Positions 1 through 5,697 of a stretch of DNA of 5,697 nucleotides are shown here, piece by piece. Position numbers and translations under genes: made by a program. Source of the stretch: Dehalococcoidia bacterium (GTDB taxonomy: Bacteria; Chloroflexota; Dehalococcoidia; GIF9; AB-539-J10). The first letter of the stretch is position 1, and every line of letters begins with the position of its first letter. The stretch spans positions 1-5,697 of the forward strand of contig SOJB01000081.1 in assembly GCA_004376695.1 (NCBI GenBank), given 5' to 3'. The notes beneath the pieces are model-generated. The model saw only the letters and a list, made by a program, of their open reading frames with translations, was not told where the DNA came from and made no database searches.

Positions 1-29
1 TTAAGATTCCCCCTTTACCGGTGTTCGGG

Positions 30-2369
30 ATGAGAGAGCAGGGTCCAGGGCGAAAACGAAGGCTCCCCCCGGCAGCCATAGCCGCCATAATCGTGGCAGC
101 TATCTGCGGTATCTCATTGTACATACGGTTATACCTGCCTCATGACCAAATTTTCGTCAACGACTGGGTCTGGTTCCGGGAGACTGATGCCTATTATCAC
201 CTGCGCCACATAGAGAGCCTGGTTCATAACTTCCCGCGCTTCAATGTTTTCGACCCCTACGTTCTCTTCCCCCTTGGTGGAGAAGGGATTGCCCGGCCAT
301 TCTTCGATTGGATTGTGGCAGGCATTGTTCTGCTTGTCAGCCGGGGGGCACCGGCTCAGCACACCATCGAGGCGGTGAGTGCTTACATGCCTGCCATTCT
401 GGGCACTCTGACAATCATCCCGGTGTACTTCATCGGCAAGGAATTGTTCAACCGTTGGGTGGGCGTGATCTCAGCCGCTCTGGTCGCCATATTGCCCGGA
501 GAGTTCCTGCATCGTTCCCTGCTCGGCTTCACCGACCACCATGTAGCAGAGACGCTGTTCAGCACCGCGGCTATTCTCTTCCTGATAATGGCCGTCAAAC
601 GGGCGCGCGAGAGAGAGATTTCGTTTAGCCACCTGCTGAGTAGAGACTGGTCAACCGTCGCCAGGCCTCTCATCTACACCCTGCTGGCCGGCGTATTCCT
701 CGGTATGTATCTCCTTTCCTGGACAGGAGGGCTGCTGTTCATCTTTATCATATTCGCTTACCTGGTGATTCAGTTCATCGTGGACCACTTGAGGCGCAAA
801 TCAACCGACTACCTGTGCATCATAGGCAGCTCGCTTTTCCTGATTGCCTCCCTCATGCTTCTTCCCGTGATGGGCGATGGGTGGGCGGAAGCTGCTTATC
901 GTGTATCTCTGCCCGCTGCCATAGTCTTACCCATATTCTTGTGCATCGTCTCGCGGCTGCTGGCAAGGAGGGCCTTGAAACCTGCTTACTATCCCGTTAT
1001 CTTGCTCGGGCTGGTCGGGATAGGGTTAGCTGCTTTGCGTGCCGCGAATCCCTCTCTGCTTAGGTATATTATGGACCAATTCGGTATCTTCGCCCCTACC
1101 GGTGTTGGGCTCACTGTTCTGGAGATGCATCCCCTGAGCCTGACGATAGCTTGGACCAACTTCACCACCTCTTTCTTCATCTCGTTCATCTCGCTTGCCA
1201 TGCTCGGTTATGTCGCTGTCAGAGAAAGAAGTGCCGACAAGACCTTGTTCCTGGTATGGAGCATAGTAATGCTGGCCGCAGTCCTCGGGCAACGGCGCTT
1301 CGGTTATTACTTCGCCGTAAACGCCGCCTTGCTCACAGGATATTTTTCCTGGAGAGTGCTGGATTTCGCGGGCTTGAGCAAATTGCTGGTCAAGACTAAG
1401 GAAGCAGCGGCAGCAGTTTGGAAATCCAAGAAGAAGAGGTCCAGGGAGAAAGCGAAGCCAAGAACATCCATGCAGCGCAGAGATGCCTGGGCGAAGGTCA
1501 TCATTGCTGGAGTAGCCATCTTCTTCCTCGTGTTTTCCCCCAATATCGGCATCACTGAAGCACTTGCCGGCGGGCCGCATTTTATCGGCCAATGGTTCGA
1601 CGAGGGGTGGTACAGCTCGCTTCTGTGGCTCAAGGATAACAGCCCCGAACCTTTTCCTGACCCCGATTTCTACTATGAGCTATACGAAACTCCGTTCGAC
1701 TATCCGGACTCTGCCTACGGCGTGATGTCCTGGTGGGACTATGGGCACTTCATAATGCAGATCTCCCGTCGCATTCCCAATGCCAATCCAATGCAGTATG
1801 GGGCTGAGGAGGCCGGCCAGTTCTTCACAGCTCAAGATGAAAGCTCAGCCAGCGAGATCGCGGACAGGTTAGGTTCGAAATACGTGGTGATTGACCACAT
1901 GATGGCCACTTCGAAGTTCTATGCCATGGTGGAATGGGCTGGCAAGAGCGTCGACGAGTTCTGGGAGGTCTACTACGAACCGACAGGAGATGGCTGGTTG
2001 ACGCCGGTGGTTCTTTACTACCCTGCCTATTACAGATCCGCTGTTGTGAGGCTTTACAGCTTCGGCGGCCAGGCCGTGGTTCCCGTGGAATCGACAGTAA
2101 TCTCCTATGAAAACAGAGTGAGCGCGGAAGGAATAAGCTATAAGGAAGTCATCCATCGCCAGGCCTTTCCCAGTTACGAACAAGCCGAGGCCTATATCGC
2201 AAGCCAGGCATCGGGGAACTATAGAATCGTAGGTACCAGCCCCTTCAATAGCCCCGTTCCTCTTGAGGAGTTGAAGAACTATAGGCTGGTTCATGAATCT
2301 GACGCTCGTGTGGAAGTGGGAGATGGAAACTTACCGGGCGTGAAGATCTTTGAGTATCTTGGGCATTAA
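30..2369 (+). CDS. Stt3/AglB-type oligosaccharyltransferase, single-subunit catalytic protein
   Basis: Integral membrane enzyme that transfers an oligosaccharide from a polyprenyl-phosphate carrier to Asn of N-X-S/T sequons on the outer face of the membrane. With ATG at 30 it is 779 residues. About 13 hydrophobic segments span residues 14-504, followed by an extracytoplasmic domain (505-779). Family motifs seen: D53 in TDAYYHLR (first external loop, metal-binding Asp), TDHHVAE at 168-174, TVLE at 362-365 (counterpart of TIXE), QRRF at 421-424, and WWDYG at 568-572, which recognises the sequon Ser/Thr. D622, M625, K629 and M633 resemble the archaeal DM/DK-type helix. A basic loop (449-489) precedes the last membrane segment. 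Neither ATG 30 nor GTG 21 has a clear ribosome-binding site, and the frame stays open to the left edge, so the start could lie upstream. The N-terminus nonetheless looks complete, with a short basic tail before the first membrane segment. Length and motif order fit archaeal AglB or Chloroflexota Stt3. Family assignment is very secure; the glycan and native acceptors are unknown. Confidence 0.95.
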   Translation: MREQGPGRKRRLPPAAIAAIIVAAICGISLYIRLYLPHDQIFVNDWVWFRETDAYYHLRHIESLVHNFPRFNVFDPYVLFPLGGEGIARPFFDWIVAGIVLLVSRGAPAQHTIEAVSAYMPAILGTLTIIPVYFIGKELFNRWVGVISAALVAILPGEFLHRSLLGFTDHHVAETLFSTAAILFLIMAVKRAREREISFSHLLSRDWSTVARPLIYTLLAGVFLGMYLLSWTGGLLFIFIIFAYLVIQFIVDHLRRKSTDYLCIIGSSLFLIASLMLLPVMGDGWAEAAYRVSLPAAIVLPIFLCIVSRLLARRALKPAYYPVILLGLVGIGLAALRAANPSLLRYIMDQFGIFAPTGVGLTVLEMHPLSLTIAWTNFTTSFFISFISLAMLGYVAVRERSADKTLFLVWSIVMLAAVLGQRRFGYYFAVNAALLTGYFSWRVLDFAGLSKLLVKTKEAAAAVWKSKKKRSREKAKPRTSMQRRDAWAKVIIAGVAIFFLVFSPNIGITEALAGGPHFIGQWFDEGWYSSLLWLKDNSPEPFPDPDFYYELYETPFDYPDSAYGVMSWWDYGHFIMQISRRIPNANPMQYGAEEAGQFFTAQDESSASEIADRLGSKYVVIDHMMATSKFYAMVEWAGKSVDEFWEVYYEPTGDGWLTPVVLYYPAYYRSAVVRLYSFGGQAVVPVESTVISYENRVSAEGISYKEVIHRQAFPSYEQAEAYIASQASGNYRIVGTSPFNSPVPLEELKNYRLVHESDARVEVGDGNLPGVKIFEYLGH

Positions 2370-2427
2370 GAGAGCGGTGGCACTGCGAACACCTGAATGC
2401 ACCCGGCATTGCGAGCCACTCTCTCTT
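2368..2427. terminator. Hairpin between convergent genes, possible terminator
   Basis: The arm AAGAGAG-CG-GTGGC (2368-2381) pairs with GCCAC-T-CTCTCTT (2415-2427). This gives 7 + 5 base pairs with a small internal loop, closing on a 33-base loop. That loop holds a smaller hairpin, AATGC (2396-2400) with GCATT (2406-2410). The stem begins in the stt3 stop codon and sits between the 3' ends of stt3 and the glycosyltransferase gene, where a terminator is expected. On the + strand the following bases are pyrimidine-rich (CTCTCTTCTGTT) but not a clean U-tract, so this is not a textbook intrinsic terminator. A competing 7-base inverted repeat, ACCTGAA (2391-2397) with TTCAGGT (2442-2448), is also present. 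Confidence 0.4.
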
Positions 2428-2500
2428 CTGTTGCGCAGCTCTTCAGGTTCCCGCCACACCCACCCTTTCACGAGATTGCTTAAGAGAAACAGAGTTGATG

Positions 2501-3460
2501 CTATTCTGTATGGTGCCAGCTAGCCACAGCTTTCTTCCAGACAAGGAGACCGATTGGCCTGAACAGCCGTAGAAGCGGCAATCTTGATATCTTGTCAAGT
2601 TTCCCTTTCAGGGCCGTATACTCGTTCATCCACTGTCTAATATCCTCCATGGCAAGTCTCTCATAGCCGTGCCGTATTTGAATCTGGCATTGCACAGCAT
2701 ACATCATTCCCCGGTCTCCCTGAGTCTTGGCATCCTTGTGGAGACGTTCCGCGGCAAGTACTTGACCCATCTTCTCAAAAGCGAATTCCTTCGCAATCTT
2801 AATCCAGAGGTCGAAGTCCATTCCATAGTGTAGACTCTCGTCTAAGGGTGCACACTGCTGCCAGGCCTTTCCTGAAAAAAAACATGCCGGTTGCCCAAAG
2901 CTATTGTCGTTCCACGCTGCAATAGTCTCTACATCCAGACGGTGTGGCGACCGGCGGACCCCAATCTTCTTGCCGTCTGCGGTGACATAGAGAGTGTCAC
3001 CATACCACGCGCCCGCCTCCGGCGATGCCCGATATGCCTGGGCCACGTTCTTCAGTGCATCTCTTAGAAGGTAGTCATCGGAGCCCAGCCAGCCATAGAC
3101 AAGGCCGGTGGCTTTTTCGAAGCCTTTGTTTATGGCCTGGCTCTGTCCACTGTCAGGCTCTGAGACCCAGGAGGTTAGCCATTTCTCGTATTTCCTGATT
3201 GTCTCTACAGTGCCATCTGTGGAGCCGCCATCAATGATTATGTACTCCAGGTCGGGGTAGCCCTGGAGCAGGACGGATCGGATAGTCTCTTCAATGAACC
3301 TCGCGTGGTTGTAGCTCGGTGTAACTATGCTGACCCTGGGCCAGGGGGAACCATCGGGCATGGAGTCAGGTAGCTGGGGAGTTTCCTCCGTCCAGGGCCA
3401 GCCCTTTTTCCCTCTAGGAGGTGCCGGAAGTTCTGATAGTGCCGGACAGCGTATAATCAT
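2501..3460 (-). CDS. Family 2 (GT-A fold) glycosyltransferase
   Basis: Cytoplasmic or membrane-associated inverting glycosyltransferase that adds a sugar from a nucleotide donor to a glycan acceptor; donor and acceptor cannot be read from the sequence. From ATG 3460 it is 319 residues. A short N-terminal element (GKKGWPWTEE, about 17-26) precedes the GT-A domain, which opens with PRVSIVTPSYNHARFIEETI (about 41-60). DGGSTDG (77-83) is the nucleotide-binding signature, SDD (127-129) the metal-binding DXD-type motif, and MDFDLW (214-219) lies in the acceptor half. The C-terminus (about 294-315) is hydrophobic and basic, with no clear membrane helix, and may touch the membrane. The frame extends to ATG 3502 (333 residues), which would overlap fcl by 32 bases. 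I prefer 3460 because related proteins, as I recall them, begin near the CPxLSELP stretch, and AGGA lies 13 bases upstream. It is the last gene of the gmd-fcl operon, which suggests work on a fucose-containing glycan, although typical fucosyltransferases belong to other families. GC content appears lower than in gmd and fcl. Confidence 0.9.
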   Translation of the reverse strand: MIIRCPALSELPAPPRGKKGWPWTEETPQLPDSMPDGSPWPRVSIVTPSYNHARFIEETIRSVLLQGYPDLEYIIIDGGSTDGTVETIRKYEKWLTSWVSEPDSGQSQAINKGFEKATGLVYGWLGSDDYLLRDALKNVAQAYRASPEAGAWYGDTLYVTADGKKIGVRRSPHRLDVETIAAWNDNSFGQPACFFSGKAWQQCAPLDESLHYGMDFDLWIKIAKEFAFEKMGQVLAAERLHKDAKTQGDRGMMYAVQCQIQIRHGYERLAMEDIRQWMNEYTALKGKLDKISRLPLLRLFRPIGLLVWKKAVASWHHTE

Positions 3461-3470
3461 TGGAGTATCG

Positions 3471-4427
3471 CTATCCTGGGATCGGCTTCTGCCTTCGTTC
3501 ATTGCTATACCACGCGATTGTTCTCTTCAAGCCTTCTCGGAGGTCGGTTCTGGCTGCAAAGCCGAACTCCTGCTTCGCTCGGCTGGTGTCCAGACAGCGC
3601 CTGGGCTGACCATCCGGCTTCGAGGTGTCCCACTCTATTTCGCCGTCATAGCCCGCAAGCGTGCAGATAAGTTCGGCAAGCTCTCTTATCGTGATCTCGA
3701 AACCAGCGCCCAGGTTCACCGGGTCGGCTTTGTCGTACTTCTCCGTCGCGAGCACTATACCCTCAGCAGCGTCCTCCACGTAGAGGAACTCCCGCGAAGC
3801 CTGACCAGTGCCCCAGGCAACGATACTCTTCTCGCCGCGCTCCTTGGCATCGAACACCTTCTTGATCAGGGCGGGGATGACGTGGGAGTACTCGGGGTCG
3901 AAGTTGTCGCCGGGACCGTAAAGATTCACCGGCAGCAGGTATATTGCATTGAGGCCGTACTGCCGCCTGTATGCCTGCGACTGTACGAGCAGCATCTTCT
4001 TGGCGAGGCCGTAAGGGGCGTTGGTCTCCTCCGGATAGCCATTCCAGATATCGTCTTCCCTAAACGGCAGGGGCGCGAATTTCGGGTAGGCGCAGACGGT
4101 ACCTATAGCCACGAACTTCTCAATGCCGTGAAGCCGCGCTTGCTCCATCAACTGCACCCCCATCATCAGGTTCTGGTAGAAGAAGCTGCCGGGATTCCGC
4201 ATGTTCGCACCGATGCCGCCCACCCTCGCCGCAAGGTGCACCACTATATCAGGCTTCGCGTCCGCGTAGAGTTTCTGAACAGCCTCCGCGCGCACCAGGT
4301 CGCAGTCCCGGCTGCGGGGAACGAATATCTCGCGGCACCCGCGCTCTTCCAGCTTACGGACAACATAGCTGCCCAGAAATCCCGCGCCACCCGTCACCAC
4401 CACTCTCTTGCCGGCCAGATTGCTCAA
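3471..4427 (-). CDS. fcl: GDP-L-fucose synthase (GDP-4-keto-6-deoxymannose 3,5-epimerase/4-reductase)
   Basis: NADPH-dependent cytosolic enzyme of the extended short-chain dehydrogenase (SDR) family. It epimerises C3 and C5 of GDP-4-keto-6-deoxy-D-mannose and reduces C4 to give GDP-L-fucose, the second and last step from GDP-mannose. The 318-residue length is normal for the family. Visible features are the Rossmann motif TGGAGFLG (12-19), NMRNPGSFFYQN (75-86), T110 and C112 in GTVCAYP (counterparts of E. coli Ser107 and the epimerisation base Cys109), Y139-xxx-K143 in PYGLAKK, VNLYGPGDNF (167-176) and SHVIPAL, where H182 corresponds to the catalytic acid His179. Having both Cys and His supports a true epimerase-reductase rather than a simple 4-reductase. 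The start is TTG at 4427, overlapping the gmd stop in TTGA, with AAGGGGG (4435-4441) seven bases upstream; no ATG lies near. The overlap points to translational coupling with gmd, which makes its substrate. It ends in TAG 10 bases before the preferred glycosyltransferase start. Confidence 0.95.
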   Translation of the reverse strand: MSNLAGKRVVVTGGAGFLGSYVVRKLEERGCREIFVPRSRDCDLVRAEAVQKLYADAKPDIVVHLAARVGGIGANMRNPGSFFYQNLMMGVQLMEQARLHGIEKFVAIGTVCAYPKFAPLPFREDDIWNGYPEETNAPYGLAKKMLLVQSQAYRRQYGLNAIYLLPVNLYGPGDNFDPEYSHVIPALIKKVFDAKERGEKSIVAWGTGQASREFLYVEDAAEGIVLATEKYDKADPVNLGAGFEITIRELAELICTLAGYDGEIEWDTSKPDGQPRRCLDTSRAKQEFGFAARTDLREGLKRTIAWYSNERRQKPIPG

Positions 4428-5497
4428 ATCCCGACCCCCTTAGTCCTCGGGTCGATCAGAGCACGTTCATCGCACCACACGGCAATGGTTGCCAGGGCTT
4501 TCTTGCCCTCGCCGGGCGGCGTGAGTCCCATAGCTTCCATATCCATGTCGACCATGATCCTGACCAGGTCGCCAAACCTTATCTTGGGTTGCCAACCCAG
4601 TTGCTGTTTCGCCTTGGAAGCGTCCGCCACCAGCAGGTCGACCTCCAGCGGTCTGAAATAGCGTGGGTCCGTGCGTACACGCTCGCGCCAGTCGAGCCCC
4701 GCATAAGTGAAGGCTTCCTCAAGGAACTCTCTCACGGTGTGAGTCTCGCCGGTGCCCATTACGTAGTCATCGGGCTGGTCCTGCTGGAGCACAAGCCACA
4801 TCGCCTCCACGTACTCCGGGGCATAGCCCCAGTCCCTGCTTGAGTCAAGATTGCCTAAGTAAAGGTGTTCTTGCTTACCGGCCAGGATATGCGTAATGGC
4901 GCGGGTTATCTTGCGTGTGACGAAGGTCTCACCCCGACGTGGCGACTCGTGGTTGAAGAGGATGCCGTTTGCCGCGAACATGCCGTAGCCCTCCCGGTAG
5001 TTTCTCGCCATCCAGTAGGCATAGACCTTGGCCACGGCGTATGGACTGCGCGGCGCGAAGGGGGTCCCCTCGCTCTGAGGAGGCGGCGCTGCCCCGAACA
5101 TCTCACTGCTCGATGCCTGATAGAAACGCGCCTTCACGCCACTCTGCCGCACAGCTTCGAGTATGCGCGTCGTTCCCAGTGCGACCACGTCGCCCGTGTA
5201 CTCGGCTGTATCGAAGCTCACGCGCACGTGGCTCTGTGCGCCGAGGTGGTATATCTCGTCCGGTCTGATGCTGTAGATAAGATTGACGAGATGCGTGCTA
5301 TCGGTAAGGTCTCCGTAGTGAAGGAAAAGCCTGGCGCCCGGCTCATGGGGGTCAACATAGATGTGGTCGATGCGAGCCGTACTGAAGGTGCTCGACCTTC
5401 TGATAATGCCGTGTACCTCGTAGCCCTTAGCGAGCAACAACTCGGCGAGATAAGAGCCGTCCTGCCCGGTAATGCCAGTGACAAGAGCCTTTTTCAT
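4424..5497 (-). CDS. gmd: GDP-mannose 4,6-dehydratase
   Basis: Cytosolic extended SDR enzyme that converts GDP-D-mannose to GDP-4-keto-6-deoxy-D-mannose, the committed step toward GDP-L-fucose and also GDP-rhamnose or GDP-perosamine. The 357-residue protein has ALVTGITGQDGSYLAE at 4-19 (glycine-rich NADP-binding loop G8-G11-G14), RRSSTF at 33-38 (NADP phosphate contact), YGDLTD at 61-66, HLGAQSHV at 84-91, the catalytic set S130, E132, Y153 and K157 (ASSSEMFG, SPYAVAK), NHESPRRGETFVTRKIT at 182-198 and NLDSSRDWGYAPEYVEAMW at 216-234. These are diagnostic of Gmd rather than of a generic epimerase. It ends in a roughly 35-residue tail after the last conserved helix. The start is ATG 5497, nine bases after a perfect AAGGAGGT; a TTG start at 5521 is possible on paper but would place that site inside the gene. 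Its stop overlaps the fcl start, so the product feeds directly to Fcl. Confidence 0.97.
   Translation of the reverse strand: MKKALVTGITGQDGSYLAELLLAKGYEVHGIIRRSSTFSTARIDHIYVDPHEPGARLFLHYGDLTDSTHLVNLIYSIRPDEIYHLGAQSHVRVSFDTAEYTGDVVALGTTRILEAVRQSGVKARFYQASSSEMFGAAPPPQSEGTPFAPRSPYAVAKVYAYWMARNYREGYGMFAANGILFNHESPRRGETFVTRKITRAITHILAGKQEHLYLGNLDSSRDWGYAPEYVEAMWLVLQQDQPDDYVMGTGETHTVREFLEEAFTYAGLDWRERVRTDPRYFRPLEVDLLVADASKAKQQLGWQPKIRFGDLVRIMVDMDMEAMGLTPPGEGKKALATIAVWCDERALIDPRTKGVGI
4435..4441 (-). promoter_or_regulatory. Shine-Dalgarno site for fcl, inside the gmd coding end
   Basis: On the - strand AAGGGGG lies seven bases before the TTG start of fcl and differs from AAGGAGG at one base. It falls in the last codons of gmd and supports the unusual TTG start at 4427, together with the 4-base TTGA overlap of stop and start. 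Confidence 0.6.
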
Positions 5498-5504
5498 GAT
5501 TGTT

Positions 5505-5609
5505 TCACCTCCTTGCAGCAACTTGCTCAGTTGGAAGGGCGTTATACCGCCAGTGCCCCAGCATGAAACGCGCCAGGCGCCTGACGGATGAGGGAATCGT
5601 TCTCATCAT
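5505..5609 (-). CDS. Possible 34-residue small ORF just upstream of gmd
   Basis: Begins with a double ATG (5609 and 5606) and reads MMRTIPSSVRRLARFMLGHW, then 14 more residues to a TGA at 5505-5507 in the gmd ribosome-binding site. It is strongly basic, with seven Arg and one acidic residue. GAGG lies about 11 bases before the first ATG, an acceptable but weak ribosome-binding site. I do not recognise the product. It might be a leader peptide coupled to gmd, the tail of a decayed gene (the same frame is open back to a TTG near 5673), or chance. Nothing in codon use is strong enough to decide. Confidence 0.22.
   Translation of the reverse strand: MMRTIPSSVRRLARFMLGHWRYNALPTEQVAARR
5507..5514 (-). 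promoter_or_regulatory. Shine-Dalgarno site for gmd
   Basis: AAGGAGGT on the - strand is a perfect match to the 16S rRNA anti-Shine-Dalgarno sequence and sits nine bases before ATG 5497. It fixes the gmd start. The stop codon TGA of a 34-codon upstream frame shares its last base, so ribosomes ending there would finish on this site. Confidence 0.85.
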
Positions 5610-5646
5610 CCGGTGCTTAACCTCGCTGCAGCCCCGCCATCGACTA

Positions 5647-5697
5647 TCATCCTTCGGCGTATATTTTCTCAATCAGTCTCATCACGTTGAGGGCATC
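5647..5697 (-). CDS. Possible C-terminal end of an unidentified protein, cut by the window edge
   Basis: Reading in from the right edge on the - strand, one frame gives DALNVMRLIEKIYAEG and then TGA followed directly by TAG. An amphipathic helix of this kind is a common ending in NAD-dependent sugar oxidoreductases (Gfo/Idh/MocA type) and related sugar-metabolism enzymes, so a gene ending here, on the same strand and 149 bases before gmd, would fit the locus. Only 16 residues are visible, so family and even coding status are inferred. The other two - strand frames have stops in this stretch. Confidence 0.35.
   Translation of the reverse strand, partial: DALNVMRLIEKIYAEG

Noticed and set aside
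1..29. Promoter or ribosome-binding site for stt3
   Set aside because: Only 29 bases precede the ATG. No Shine-Dalgarno sequence or promoter box is visible, and the frame is open to the edge, so nothing can be supported.
1026..1592. 188-residue open frame on the - strand inside stt3
   Set aside because: Antisense to the conserved membrane region of Stt3; composition is that of a shadow frame.
3327..4661. 444-residue open frame on the + strand opposite fcl
   Set aside because: It lies antisense to fcl and parts of two other well-identified genes, has no recognisable domain, and reads like the mirror of GC-rich coding sequence.
5498..5521. N-terminal extension of gmd to a TTG at 5521 (MLQGGETI)
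   Set aside because: The added codons contain the perfect AAGGAGGT ribosome-binding site, and the family N-terminus starts at the internal ATG.
4865..5566. 233-residue open frame on the + strand opposite gmd
   Set aside because: Shadow of gmd in the opposite strand; no family features and no plausible ribosome-binding site.
5643..5672. Sigma-70-like promoter on the - strand: TTGAGA, 18 bases, GATAGT
   Set aside because: The -10 box matches only 4 of 6 positions, lies at the end of a possible coding region, and such matches are frequent by chance; too weak to annotate.
1..5697. CRISPR array, tRNA, insertion sequence or phage signals
   Set aside because: I saw no spaced direct repeats, cloverleaf-like sequence, transposase motifs or terminal inverted repeats on either strand.

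Overview
The window carries four genes with clear family identity, all tied to protein glycosylation and nucleotide-sugar supply, plus fragments at its right edge. On the + strand, positions 30-2369 encode a full-length Stt3/AglB-type oligosaccharyltransferase. Facing it on the - strand, and read right to left, are gmd (GDP-mannose 4,6-dehydratase), fcl (GDP-L-fucose synthase) and a family 2 glycosyltransferase. These three are packed as one operon: gmd and fcl overlap by 4 bases, and fcl and the glycosyltransferase are separated by 10 bases or overlap, depending on the start chosen. The two transcription units converge on a 131-base spacer (2370-2500) that contains a terminator-like hairpin.

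Right of gmd (5498-5697) there is no complete recognisable gene. The last 51 bases, read on the - strand, look like the C-terminal codons of another protein that begins outside the window. A 34-codon open frame follows, and its stop codon lies within the gmd ribosome-binding site.

Organism: strong Shine-Dalgarno sites (AAGGAGGT before gmd, AAGGGGG before fcl), a TTG start and operon packing show a prokaryote. A single-subunit Stt3 with WWDYG, TDHHVAE and TVLE motifs is standard in archaea and also known in some bacteria, including Chloroflexota of the Dehalococcoidia type. The wording of the Stt3 N-terminus and the bacterial look of the fucose genes make me favour a Dehalococcoidia-like bacterium, but an archaeon cannot be excluded from this window. 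GC content is about 48-55% in lines sampled from stt3 and the glycosyltransferase, and about 55-73% in those from fcl and gmd, so the locus may be mosaic.

How the genes may work together (inference): Gmd and Fcl convert GDP-mannose to GDP-L-fucose. The GT2 enzyme would add a sugar to a lipid-linked glycan or surface polymer on the cytoplasmic face. Stt3 would transfer a finished lipid-linked oligosaccharide to Asn in N-X-S/T sequons outside the membrane. The families are known. The link between fucose supply and the Stt3 glycan rests only on proximity, and I see no clearly undescribed system here.
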